NCBI RefSeq assembly: GCF_014873145.1
Contig: NZ_JADBEK010000001.1
Location: 2,356,001 to 2,420,000 of the forward strand
Direction: 5' to 3'
Length of the DNA stretch: 64,000 bases
Origin: Nonomuraea angiospora
GTDB taxonomy: Bacteria > Actinomycetota > Actinomycetes > Streptosporangiales > Streptosporangiaceae
Part shown: one piece after another, positions 1 to 8,338 of the stretch
How the letters are laid out: each line of letters starts with the position of its first letter
Position numbering within the stretch: position 1 is the stretch's first letter
Position numbers and translations under genes: made by a program
The notes under the pieces: generated by a model
Database searches by the model: none
The model's input: the letters and a program-made list of their open reading frames with translations, nothing else
Told to the model about the DNA's origin: nothing

Positions 1-2922
1 GGCGCGCAGGGTGATGAGCCCCATGTCGATCCCGGCTCCGGCGAGGTCGCCCACCGTCAGCAGGTGACGGAGCCGCTGGGGCATGGAGAGTGCGGCAGGC
101 TCGCGGCTGGGCCGCTCCCCGCCGTCGGCGAGCAGCAGCCCGGAGTCCAGAGGGTTGACGGCGTCGAAGTGGCCGTGGCAGGTCAGATGAGCCATGCGCC
201 GGGTGCGAAGCGCGTCGAGGACGGCCTGCCGGACGGCGTTCGTGCCGCTCAGCTCCTCGACCGCCCAGCCGGCCGCGCGCAGCAGGTCGCCGTCGCGCTC
301 CAGCGCCGCCGGGTCGGGGTCCTCCCGCGCGGCCACGCCCGCGCAGAAGATCGACTGCGGCCGGGGCGCCGCCGTACGCCTGGCGACGAGGTAGCCGAGC
401 GCGCTCGCCGTCGGCACGTACGTCACCGCGTGCCGCTGCCCCAGGCAGGTGCCGTCAGAGAGAGGCAGGGCATGCAGCGGCAGGCCGTGGAGCGGGCCGT
501 CGGGCGAGAGGCAGAGATGCTCGCTGCCGGCGACCTCGGGAAGGAAACCCAGCAGCTCGCCCGCCGTCTCGGCGAGGAAGCCCAGGTCACGCTTCCACGG
601 GCGCCGCGCGGGCAGCGGAGCGAGCGGCGGGAAGTCGTGCGGCGCGCCGTTGAAGGCGCGGTCGAGCGCGGCGGCGGCACGGGCGAGCGTCCCCGCGCCG
701 ACCGGGACGCGGGTCACGGCCAGCCGTCCCGTACGCGGCGTGTACACGAAGGCGACGGTCACGGCCGAGCCCGCGTGGAAGGAGACCAGCGCGGTGTCGA
801 GGTCGCCGGCCAGTTGCTCGCGCAGGCGCGCCAGCGTGATCGGTTCTGCCCGGCGGAGCAGCGCGTAGCCGGGGGCATGCCGTTCCATCTGGGCCCAGAC
901 CTCGGACAGCAGATCGTCGACGCGACCTTGCCGGCCACGCTTGGTCCATTCATCGACGGGCTGACCCTGGCCGCGTGGCCGGGCGGCCAGGGCGCGCCGC
1001 TCTTCCAGCAGGGCGGCCTCCCGCTCGGCCAGCTCGACCGGAACCCCGGCCGGGACAGGCAGCGGCATTCCGGCCAGCCCGCGCAGAATCCGGCGGGACT
1101 TGATCGCCTCGTGCAGGTCGAAGGCGAGCTCGTGAGCGTCGCGCGAGTCGGGCAGCCGCCCGGGCGGCAGGTCGTCGCAGAGCAGCGCCACCAGCGCGCC
1201 GTCGAGTTCGTCGGAGTCGTCCCACGACGCCGGCCCGTCCTGCGGCCCCGGCGCCTCCGTGGGAGCCGCCGGTTCCGGGGCGCGGGCCGTCCACAGCAGG
1301 TCGAAGGCCTCCTGCCGGGCCGGCGGCGAGCCGTCGGCGTCGACGAGGACGCCCGCGAGGAGCAGGATCATGTGGACCCGCTCCACCGCGCTGTCCGCCG
1401 GGCGGGCGAGCTGTTCCTTGATCGCCGCGACGGCGCCGGCCACGTCGCCGTCCGCCACGAGCAGGTCGGCCCTGGCGCGCACGGCGAACCGTGCCAGCAT
1501 CGCGTCCTTGCCCGCCTCCGCCAGTTCCATCGCCTCGCCGACCAGTTCGGCGAAGCGGTCACGGTGGTGCTCCAGGACGGCAGGGCGCGTGAGGATCTGG
1601 ATCAGGGCGTCACGGCGGTTGCCCGCCTCCCGCGCGATCTCCAGCCCGCGCAGGAAGCGATCGGCCGCCGTGGCGGAGTCCTCGGCGACGTGCCCGAGGC
1701 CGAACCAGGCCAGCGCCAGGCTGAAGCTCGGCTCCTCCTCGCCCAGCAGTTCCACGACGCGGCGGTAGCACCACTCGGCCTCCGCGCCGTTGCCGGCGTC
1801 GTACAGGGCCATGGCCAGGTTGTTGAGCGCGGACGGCTCGGCGCCAGGATGCTCGCGCGTCCAGTCCAGCACCCGGCGGTTCTCCTGGACTGCCAGGCGC
1901 ACCCTCCCCGCCTTCAAGTGCGAGCCGGCCATGAACGACCAGGCGCGATGGTACAGCTGGTCGTCGTTGGCCGCCTCGGCGAGCCGGCGCGCGTTCGCGT
2001 AGCTCTCCAGGCCGGCGTCGTAGTCTCCCGTGTCCTCCTGGAGCAGGCCGTACATGAGGTGCATGCGTGCCGCCAGACCCAGCACTCCGGACAGATCGGA
2101 CGCCATGCCGACCCTGGACGGGTGGAAGCCGGTCGAGGCCAGCACCTCCATGGCTTCCTGATACCTGCCCAGGCCGCGCAGGACGGTGGCCAGCTGCAAC
2201 GAGATCCGCGCGGGCCTGATCGACTCCTCCAGCATCCACACCGGTACGGCGATCGCCCGCCGGTAGGCGTCGACCGCCCCTTCCACGTCGCTCCGGCCGA
2301 GCAGCAGGTCGCCCAGGTCTTCGAGGGCACGGCTCAGCCTGCCGTACCCCTCCGGGCTGCTGTGGAGCGCCACCAGCCGCTCCAGATGCCGCTCGGCGTG
2401 GCCGTACGCACCGCGCGCGCGGCAGTCGGCGATCCACGTCACGCGCGCGTCGGCGCGGTCGTCCTCGTCGTCCGCCAGGAAGGCGAGCGCGATCCGGACC
2501 TGCGTGTACTGCGGGATCCAGTCGGGGAAGAACTCACGCCGGTGCCGGGCCAGCACCTCAGGAAAGACCCCGCTGCCGCGCAGGTGAAGGTAGGCGGCGA
2601 GCACGCCGTCCCGCTCGTGCGCTGCGGTGTAGAGCGCCGTCGTGGCGGCCTCGTCCAGGTCGAGCTCCGGTTCCGGTTCGGGTTCGGGAAGCCGGCCGTA
2701 GCCGACCTTCTCGCGCCTGGACTCGGCGAACTCGGCGAAGAACCTGGCCAGCGCGGCGTGCGCCGGAAGGCCGTCGGACTCGTACCGTTCCGCGGCGGAC
2801 TCGAGGGTGGCGCGCAGCGCGTCCACGTCGTAGTCCTGGGCGGCGATCAGGAGCCGCTCCGCCTCCTCCACCGTCTCCGTCTCAAAGAGCCATCCGAGGA
2901 CCCGCTCCTCGCTCGCACCCAC
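1..2922 (-). CDS. CHAT-domain (caspase-like) protein with TPR-like repeats, 3' end outside window
   Basis: The minus strand is open from a GTG at 2922 to the window edge (974 codons). The first ~600 residues are alpha-helical, TPR-like repeats. The last ~200 form a CHAT peptidase domain: LSPDGPLHGLPLHALPLSD, then VTYVPTASALGYL, then the catalytic-histidine motif HLTCHGHFD. The reading ends at LITLRA, just where CHAT proteins carry the catalytic Cys (usually SAC), so that residue lies outside. CHAT proteases commonly act as signal-activated effectors, with the repeat domain sensing or scaffolding; the target here is unknown. AAGGGG lies about 9 nt before the GTG. The gene overlaps the upstream TPR gene by 76 nt, so the start could be wrong or the two could be one frameshifted gene. 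Confidence 0.82.
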   Translation of the reverse strand, partial: MGASEERVLGWLFETETVEEAERLLIAAQDYDVDALRATLESAAERYESDGLPAHAALARFFAEFAESRREKVGYGRLPEPEPEPELDLDEAATTALYTAAHERDGVLAAYLHLRGSGVFPEVLARHRREFFPDWIPQYTQVRIALAFLADDEDDRADARVTWIADCRARGAYGHAERHLERLVALHSSPEGYGRLSRALEDLGDLLLGRSDVEGAVDAYRRAIAVPVWMLEESIRPARISLQLATVLRGLGRYQEAMEVLASTGFHPSRVGMASDLSGVLGLAARMHLMYGLLQEDTGDYDAGLESYANARRLAEAANDDQLYHRAWSFMAGSHLKAGRVRLAVQENRRVLDWTREHPGAEPSALNNLAMALYDAGNGAEAEWCYRRVVELLGEEEPSFSLALAWFGLGHVAEDSATAADRFLRGLEIAREAGNRRDALIQILTRPAVLEHHRDRFAELVGEAMELAEAGKDAMLARFAVRARADLLVADGDVAGAVAAIKEQLARPADSAVERVHMILLLAGVLVDADGSPPARQEAFDLLWTARAPEPAAPTEAPGPQDGPASWDDSDELDGALVALLCDDLPPGRLPDSRDAHELAFDLHEAIKSRRILRGLAGMPLPVPAGVPVELAEREAALLEERRALAARPRGQGQPVDEWTKRGRQGRVDDLLSEVWAQMERHAPGYALLRRAEPITLARLREQLAGDLDTALVSFHAGSAVTVAFVYTPRTGRLAVTRVPVGAGTLARAAAALDRAFNGAPHDFPPLAPLPARRPWKRDLGFLAETAGELLGFLPEVAGSEHLCLSPDGPLHGLPLHALPLSDGTCLGQRHAVTYVPTASALGYLVARRTAAPRPQSIFCAGVAAREDPDPAALERDGDLLRAAGWAVEELSGTNAVRQAVLDALRTRRMAHLTCHGHFDAVNPLDSGLLLADGGERPSREPAALSMPQRLRHLLTVGDLAGAGIDMGLITLRA

Positions 2923-4061
2923 CGGCGCCGCCCCTTCCGCTCCGGACCGAACTGTTCGTGCAGGAAAAGAATCATGCGCATGGCGTCCTGGGCCTCTTCG
3001 TCGTTCTCCGCCAGCTCGATCGCCCGCACCAGGTGGTCGTTGGCCCTGCCGTACTCGCCGTTGTGCCAGTAGACCTGAGCCACGTTGAAGTGGGTGTCAT
3101 GGGTGTCGGAGTCGGCCACCAGGGCGTCGGCCAGCGCCACGCCCTCCGCCCAGTCCTCCCGCGCGATCGCCACGGCCAGCAGCGCGTTGCGGTACGAGAG
3201 GATCTTGGGGAAGGCGCGGGCGAAGGTGCGCAGGTCGTCACGGGCGGCGTCGGCCTGCGGCCCCTGGCCCATGGCGTCCTCGGTCAGCCTGGTGACGTGC
3301 TGCTTCCACAACTCGTACTGCTCGGCCGCGCTCTCCTCGTCCGGCGGCCGCATCGCCTCCAGCAGCCGGGAGTGCGGCGCGACCCGCTCGAGCCGGTGCA
3401 GCGCCTCGCGCAGCGCCTCGTGATCGCGGTCCTGCCAGACCGCTCTCACCAGCAGCTCCAGCGTGGCGGCGTCGTCGCCGTCCACGTCGCACGCCTGGCG
3501 GAGCACGTCGGCCGCCTCACGTGCGGTCGCCGACCCCTCGTGATCGGCCGAGACCAGTTCCAGGAGCGCGGCGCCCAGCCGGCGCCGATCGCCCGGACCG
3601 GCCAGGCCGCGCTCGACGCGCTCGCGTAACATCGCCGCCCGCAGCGTCACCAGCCGGGCCTGCTCCCGCCGCGTCTCCGCCCACTCTCTGAGCTCCCAGA
3701 GCCGGTGCTGCACGAACTCGTGCTCGTGCGGCTCCTGCGCGTGCTCCAGCGCCTCTTCCAGCACGGTGAGGGCCATGTACGGCTGGCGGAGTTCGAGATG
3801 GCACCGGCAGAGGTTCACCCAGGCCGGGATCAGCTCAGGATGGTCGGCGACGACGGCACGCAGGCGATCGACCGCCTGCCCGAGCCGGCCCGTGGCCGCC
3901 AGTGCCACAGCGTGGAGATTGCGCGCGTCCCGGTCGCCCGTCGCGGCCCGCTCCTCGATCTGCGCCAGGTGCCGGCCGGCGAGGCCCTTGGGCGCGGTCA
4001 TCAGGCTGTCGAGCAGCTGGAGACCCTCTTCGTCCGCACCCAATGTCCACGGGAAATCCAT
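2847..4061 (-). CDS. Tetratricopeptide-repeat protein
   Basis: 404 aa, starting at an ATG preceded by GGAGG with a 5-6 nt spacer. The protein is almost all helical TPR-like units, for example residues ~55-100 with LPAWVNLC/YMALTVLEEALEHA-type helices and ~330-375 with THFNVAQVYWHNGEYGRANDHL. No catalytic motif is visible. It probably scaffolds or regulates the CHAT protein encoded directly downstream. The last ~27 residues are an arginine/serine-rich tail (RRRWRRRSGS) that looks like out-of-frame reading of the next gene. The natural C-terminus may therefore be near FLHEQFGPERKG, followed by a frameshift into the CHAT frame. Confidence 0.75.
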   Translation of the reverse strand: MDFPWTLGADEEGLQLLDSLMTAPKGLAGRHLAQIEERAATGDRDARNLHAVALAATGRLGQAVDRLRAVVADHPELIPAWVNLCRCHLELRQPYMALTVLEEALEHAQEPHEHEFVQHRLWELREWAETRREQARLVTLRAAMLRERVERGLAGPGDRRRLGAALLELVSADHEGSATAREAADVLRQACDVDGDDAATLELLVRAVWQDRDHEALREALHRLERVAPHSRLLEAMRPPDEESAAEQYELWKQHVTRLTEDAMGQGPQADAARDDLRTFARAFPKILSYRNALLAVAIAREDWAEGVALADALVADSDTHDTHFNVAQVYWHNGEYGRANDHLVRAIELAENDEEAQDAMRMILFLHEQFGPERKGRRRWVRARSGSSDGSLRRRRWRRRSGS

Positions 4062-4130
4062 GCAGACCTCCGCCCGGTCGAGGGCCGCTGTCGACCGGAC
4101 GGTAACACGTCGTCGTAACGTTCCATATGG

Positions 4131-4260
4131 GGGCGGCGTCCGCGCCACACGCGAACGCCGCGAGGGCGAGCGCCGTACGGATGAGGTGCAGGTTGAACCA
4201 CCGTCGGCGGCTCTCCTGCCAGTCGGCGGGCAGCTGATCGGGGTTCCAGGCGATCATCGA
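4131..4260 (-). pseudogene. C-terminal remnant of a DUF1772 (anthrone-oxygenase-like) membrane protein
   Basis: The minus-strand reading AWNPDQLPADWQESRRRW followed by FNLHLIRTALALAAFACGA matches the C-terminal segment typical of DUF1772 proteins (an N-P-x-L-P-x-x-W patch, R-R-x-W, H-x-x-R-T, then a last hydrophobic helix). No N-terminal two thirds and no sensible start are present. It lies back-to-back with a TetR remnant, the usual arrangement for an intact DUF1772-TetR pair, so both look like leftovers of one deleted locus. The 69 nt between this and the TPR gene start shows nothing recognisable. Confidence 0.55.
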
Positions 4261-4551
4261 CGAACCGGACCCCGCGCGCAAGCTGGCCCTGTACGCCGCC
4301 ATGGCCACCGCGATCCTTCGGCGCATCAAGCCCGTACACGCGTCCTACGCGCGGCGGCCGCGGCGTCCCCGACCGACGCGGGGCTCCAGGACCTCTGGGC
4401 CGACATCGAACGCGAGAGGCTGACGGGCAGCCGCGGACCGGCCGAACATCTGCACGCTCTCGGCGCGTTGCGCCCGGGCCTCGCTCCGGCCAAGGCCGCC
4501 GCGGCGACTCTCCTCGGGCCCCCTCACCGTGAGCAGGCTCGCGGGGAGTGA
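4250..4551 (+). pseudogene. Frameshifted C-terminal remnant of a TetR/AcrR regulator
   Basis: The plus strand reads PARKLALYAAMATAILRRI then KPVH in one frame. Around 4345-4350 it continues in another frame as LQDLWADIERERLTG and HLHALGALRPGLAP before a stop at 4549-4551. Both pieces match the C-terminal ligand domain of AcrR-type TetR repressors (R-x-K-L-A-L-Y-A-A ... W-x-x-I-x-x-E-R-L ... G-A-L-R-P-G-L). The N-terminal helix-turn-helix is missing. The truncation plus internal frame change mark it as a dead gene. The remaining ~80 nt to the next gene holds nothing clear. Confidence 0.6.
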
Positions 4552-4630
4552 GATCTCCGGCGCCGAAACCTCTTGACAGAGTGTGCAGAGCCAACGCGTT
4601 CGTCGGCGTGGTGCATCCGCCGGAGCCTGA

Positions 4631-6280
4631 TTACACCTGGCTCGACGGATCGTCCACCGACTCGCGGACGCGCAGGCCGGTGAGCTCCTCCAACTTCGCC
4701 AGCAGGTCCTTCGCTTGGTCCCTGAGCAGGCCGCGGACGAGAAGTTCGACGGTGTCGCCGGCAATCCGCACATCGGCCGTGTCGAGCAGGCCAAGCCTAC
4801 GGTCCGGATACAGTCGCAGCTCACCGATCTCGCTGTGGGCCACACGGGTGACATCAGATATTCGGTTCCTCATGTCCAGCTCGATCGCGCGCACATGCCG
4901 ATCGCTCACGACGATGACCGCCGAGCCTGGCATACCACCGCTCATGCGATACGGCGCGAGGCAGACGAACCGCTCCGGCCCGTCCAGTAACTCCATGACG
5001 ATGTTCAGCAGCAGGTCCTTGTTGCCGAAAGTGCGTTGCATGAACGGCAGATGCCGCTTGAGCCAAGCGTCTATCTCGACCCGGGAACGTGGCACACTTG
5101 CCACGGCCGACTTCCCGCCAGATGGGACGGATGCCTGGAATGAGGGCCAGCCAAGCTCCTTCCGCATCCGAAGGTACTCGCGCGTCCCGTAAGCGCTGAG
5201 ATCGAAGAACCATTGCCGGACATCGTCGGTCAGCCGGCCTCGCCCCGCGAAGATCAGCCCGCAGCCGATCAAGGACAGCAGCGCCTGCGCGCGCCACTGA
5301 TCGCCGAAACTCCCGCGGTTGGCCCAGCTTTGTGCTGTGCCGTGGAACGCCATGCTGACCGCCTTCGGCCCCATGACAGAGGCGGCTTCCGACTTGTCAG
5401 GGGTGACGATCGCGACTTTGAGGTCGTGCCGTATCGGGGAGTCGACCGCGAAGTCTCCCAACCACTCCCGGGCGAGGCTCAGCAACAGGTACGCCGGATC
5501 GTAGGCAAGCGATGCGTCCTCGGCGAATCCGCCATAGTCGATGAGCTTGAACCCTTGCGGGTCGTCGGGGTGCACGAGCACGTTTCGCACGTTCAGGTCA
5601 CCATGCGCGCGCCCACGCCGGATGAACAGGGAGTGCGCGTCGTCGCTGTGCGCCAGCGCCAGTGGGTTGAGCGCCTGTCCGCCATCTCCGTCCGGAACGA
5701 ACTTCTCCGTGGCCAACCCACGCGTGGCCGCCCAGGTGGACAACGCGCTCCCGGCCTCGAGCCGGTCGCCGAGCAGGAGTCGCAGGTACGCGCCCGCGGT
5801 CATGGGCAAGGGCGGATGAGCACGCGCCGCATTCCACTCGGCGAGCAGGGAGCCCACCACGATTCCGCAGACCTCGTGCAAACTGGCATGGTGTCGCAGC
5901 TTCACCAACGGCTGCACGACGGACTGGTCACCGCCGGCAATCTCCATCTGGATCATCCACCATGCATCCAGCGGGATCGCGTCACCGATCAGCTCCACCA
6001 GATGCGCCTCGCGAAACTCCCGCGGCGAGTGGTCCAGCGCCTGGCGCATCCGCCGCACCTCGCCGGGGCCGTCCTTCGGCAGGAACTTGAGTATCGCCTG
6101 CCGGTCGATGACGTTCTTCTCGAACTGAAGGACGACAGCGACCTTGGCCTCACTCATTCCTCCGTCGAGCCACCCCACCAACCTGGTGTCGTAGCCGGTG
6201 GAAAGATGCCACCGGTCGTAGGCGTCGAGCACTGCAGAGGGAAGCCGTGCTTCCCATCCGTCGCCTAACCTCTTGCCCAC
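4631..6280 (-). CDS. Kinase-fold (aminoglycoside-phosphotransferase-like) protein with a C-terminal extension
   Basis: 549 aa. The N-terminal ~350 residues have protein-kinase-like features: a beta3-type Lys in QAILKFLPK (K65), a catalytic loop HGDLNVRNVL (H227-N233) and a metal site LIDYGG (DYG at ~248-250, in place of DFG). HGDxNxxN is typical of phosphotransferase and atypical kinase families. Residues ~400-549 form a separate beta-rich module (VIVVSDRHVRAIELDMRNRI, then ELRLYPDRRLGLLDTADVRI) that may be PH-like. It could belong to the kinase-like domains described in bacterial ternary conflict systems, but I cannot confirm that. It starts 10 nt after the Nudix-like gene ends, so the two are co-transcribed. 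Phosphate acceptor unknown. Confidence 0.72.
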   Translation of the reverse strand: MGKRLGDGWEARLPSAVLDAYDRWHLSTGYDTRLVGWLDGGMSEAKVAVVLQFEKNVIDRQAILKFLPKDGPGEVRRMRQALDHSPREFREAHLVELIGDAIPLDAWWMIQMEIAGGDQSVVQPLVKLRHHASLHEVCGIVVGSLLAEWNAARAHPPLPMTAGAYLRLLLGDRLEAGSALSTWAATRGLATEKFVPDGDGGQALNPLALAHSDDAHSLFIRRGRAHGDLNVRNVLVHPDDPQGFKLIDYGGFAEDASLAYDPAYLLLSLAREWLGDFAVDSPIRHDLKVAIVTPDKSEAASVMGPKAVSMAFHGTAQSWANRGSFGDQWRAQALLSLIGCGLIFAGRGRLTDDVRQWFFDLSAYGTREYLRMRKELGWPSFQASVPSGGKSAVASVPRSRVEIDAWLKRHLPFMQRTFGNKDLLLNIVMELLDGPERFVCLAPYRMSGGMPGSAVIVVSDRHVRAIELDMRNRISDVTRVAHSEIGELRLYPDRRLGLLDTADVRIAGDTVELLVRGLLRDQAKDLLAKLEELTGLRVRESVDDPSSQV

Positions 6281-6290
6281 GTGATTCGTC

Positions 6291-7268
6291 CTATTCCAGG
6301 AAAAACAAGATGACGGAGATGATGATCCCGAGCACCCCGATGAGAATGCCGTAGAACTCCCAAGGCCTGTCCCTGACGATATCGCGCAGGGTGCGCCGCT
6401 GAACGGCTTGCAGGCTCAACGGCAGCACTTGGAACGCCTGTGGCATAGTTCTGCACAGTTCTCGCAGCCCGCTCATGTTCAGCGACGCCTGGTTGACGCG
6501 GGCCCCCTCTTTGAGGAGTGTCTCTGATCCGACCCAGCGGGCGTCCGGGCCGACGAGCAGGTGCGGGCGTGACGACCGGAAGTGAAAGAATGTGATTTCG
6601 TACCTGGTGAGGACGCCCAGCGTACGCGAAAGTTGCGTGATCTCGGCTGTCCCCATGTCCATCAGCTGATCCTTGTCGGCGTCAAAGACGAAGCGCGGGA
6701 GTTCTTCCTCCAGTTCCCGGATCGCGACATCACGTATCGTCGGGTCGGCGGAACGCATCCGCCCGCCCGGGAGTTGGTACTGATTGGCGGCGCTGTCATA
6801 CATGACCAGACAGCTGACGCCCTGCCCACGCAGCCGCGCCGTAACAAGGACCTGGGCGACGCGTACCTGGCGCAGCGGCCGAGCCCCTGGGTTCATGTGC
6901 GCACGCTGGCGCTCCACCAGGTAGAGGAATTGCGGCCCCGTGAGGATCTTGTGGTTCAGGTACGGCGGATCGCCTATTCTCGCTCGTTCCCAGTTGCCCA
7001 GGACGGCTGTACCGGTCTCGACGTGCTCGGCCAGACTGCTGAGGAACAGTGAGGACGAGATATGCGCGGCCTTGACCCGATGGTCTTCGACCGCCAGCAC
7101 GCCAAAAGCGTTCAGCAGCGTGATCAGCATCTGGCCGACGAACTCTGCCTGTTCCCGGTCCAGCCCCATGCCCTCGCACAGGGACGCTTCCAGCACTGGT
7201 CCCTCGTTCTCGCCCGGTAGTCTCCGAAGCAGTTCCGCTACGGCTTGCCGCACCTCTGGCTCCGTCAT
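6291..7268 (-). CDS. Nudix-like hydrolase with a C-terminal membrane anchor
   Basis: 325 aa from ATG 7268; an upstream in-frame extension is possible because no good ribosome site is seen. The first ~85 residues are helical. The Nudix fold follows, with a box at residues ~168-191 reading PGGRMRSADPTIRDVAIREL then EEEL. Relative to the canonical GX5EX7REUXEEXGU there is Asp for the first Glu and one extra residue before RE, so metal binding may be altered. The last 23 residues (WEFYGILIGVLGIIISVILF) form a single transmembrane helix ending at the C-terminus, placing the domain on the cytoplasmic face. First gene of a two-gene operon with the kinase-like protein. Confidence 0.75.
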   Translation of the reverse strand: MTEPEVRQAVAELLRRLPGENEGPVLEASLCEGMGLDREQAEFVGQMLITLLNAFGVLAVEDHRVKAAHISSSLFLSSLAEHVETGTAVLGNWERARIGDPPYLNHKILTGPQFLYLVERQRAHMNPGARPLRQVRVAQVLVTARLRGQGVSCLVMYDSAANQYQLPGGRMRSADPTIRDVAIRELEEELPRFVFDADKDQLMDMGTAEITQLSRTLGVLTRYEITFFHFRSSRPHLLVGPDARWVGSETLLKEGARVNQASLNMSGLRELCRTMPQAFQVLPLSLQAVQRRTLRDIVRDRPWEFYGILIGVLGIIISVILFFLE

Positions 7269-7653
7269 CACACAATGGTCTCGAGCTTGACGGCTCCGAG
7301 CCAGGGTTTCCCATGGCCTTGCGATGTCGATACAGGTAAAACGCGGATGCCGCCTCAGATCTGGCCTGCGAGCGGGTTGTGGTACTTGTTGTTGTCCTGC
7401 AGCTGCGCTTGCAGAGATCACTTCTCGATACAACCGGATGCAATCGATTGGCCCGGCCGGCAGATGATGGGCCGACGCGTGGGGCGGAAACCGAAGAAGC
7501 CGGCCAAGGAGCTCCGGCCATCGCCCCGTCGTCCCGTGTCGGAGTACATCAGGCCGAACTCATCCGCAGCCGGCGCATTGAACGCCACTCGCGGTGGCGG
7601 AGATTGGCTCCGGCCCGACGAGCCCTGCCGGTCATGGCTCTCCTGAGTGACGG
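7269..7653. other. Non-coding or decayed stretch
   Basis: Nothing convincing is seen on either strand between the Nudix-like gene and the transposase remnant. Several short frames are open, but none has coherent protein character. The promoter of the Nudix-kinase operon should be here; I could not pick a clear -35/-10 pair. Confidence 0.4.
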
Positions 7654-7740
7654 CGACGCCTACGCCGCCTGGCCGTCGGCACCACCACCGCTTGGCGCTA
7701 CGTCCGCGAAAGCGTGAACCTGCTGGCCGAGGACGTGCCC
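7654..7740 (+). mobile_element. Transposase helix-turn-helix remnant (IS4/IS5-like)
   Basis: The plus strand reads LRRLAVGTTTAWRYVRESV then NLLAEDV, matching the DNA-binding helix-turn-helix found near the N-terminus of IS5-type DDE transposases. No DDE catalytic domain follows: the reading continues into unrelated sequence (SPVVISQVAELDAATAAAAV) and stops at ~7980. No terminal inverted repeats were seen. It is a fragment, probably the scar of an old insertion in a decayed region. Confidence 0.5.
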
Positions 7741-7993
7741 GACGCCGACGACAACGCCCTGGCCAAGCCGGCCGACGGCGAGCCGGCCTCGCCCGTCGTC
7801 ATCTCCCAGGTCGCGGAACTCGACGCCGCCACCGCGGCGGCCGCCGTCGACAAGCTCTGCGGGCAGGGGCTCGCAACTCTGGCGGGCCTGCGGTTCTCCT
7901 CCCACCACCACACCGAGAACGCGACGACGTCGTGCCGTACCGCGGCCACCTGCTCAGCGGGGGCGAAGGCAGCGGGGTGACGGAGGCAGCGGG

Positions 7994-8338
7994 GTGACGG
8001 GCTCGCTGACCGAGAGCCGGTGGAGCCCGCACGAGATCATCCGCGTGCCACACGAGGTGGCCACGAGAGCGGTGGCCTTCTCCTCGATGATCTCGCGGTT
8101 GCTCGGCCGGCTGGACGAGGCGCGGGCCCCGCTGAGCGCGCAGTTCCCGCCGCCCGGTCAGGATGCGCGGGTGCTGATCCCGTTCCTGATGGGGCTGGCC
8201 ACGGTGGCGACGGTCCGCGCCTCCGAGAACCGGCAGCTTGGCATCGGCACCAGGGTGCGGCTCACCCCCGAGGACCGCGCCTTTCTGGCCGGCGCACACA
8301 GACACCGTTCGGGAGGTTCTCAAGCGGGAAGGTCGTGA
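7994..8338 (+). CDS. Hypothetical protein, possibly a fragment
   Basis: 114 codons. The central part (SSMISRLLGRLDEARAPLSA, then VLIPFLMGLATVATVRASEN) has normal protein composition and is more plausible than the opposing frames. The last ~15 residues overlap the convergent AhpD-like gene and look like read-through. I do not recognise the family. Because it sits in a decayed stretch beside a transposase remnant, it may be a truncated gene. 7741-7993 holds no separate feature. Confidence 0.3.
   Translation: MTGSLTESRWSPHEIIRVPHEVATRAVAFSSMISRLLGRLDEARAPLSAQFPPPGQDARVLIPFLMGLATVATVRASENRQLGIGTRVRLTPEDRAFLAGAHRHRSGGSQAGRS

Noticed and set aside
64..3072. 1002-codon open frame on the plus strand
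   Set aside because: Antisense shadow of the CHAT/TPR genes. Its composition is Arg/Gly/Gln-rich with no domain logic, while the minus strand reads clear CHAT motifs.
5213..6268. Plus-strand open frame opposite the kinase-like gene
   Set aside because: Shadow frame. The minus strand has kinase motifs and normal protein composition.
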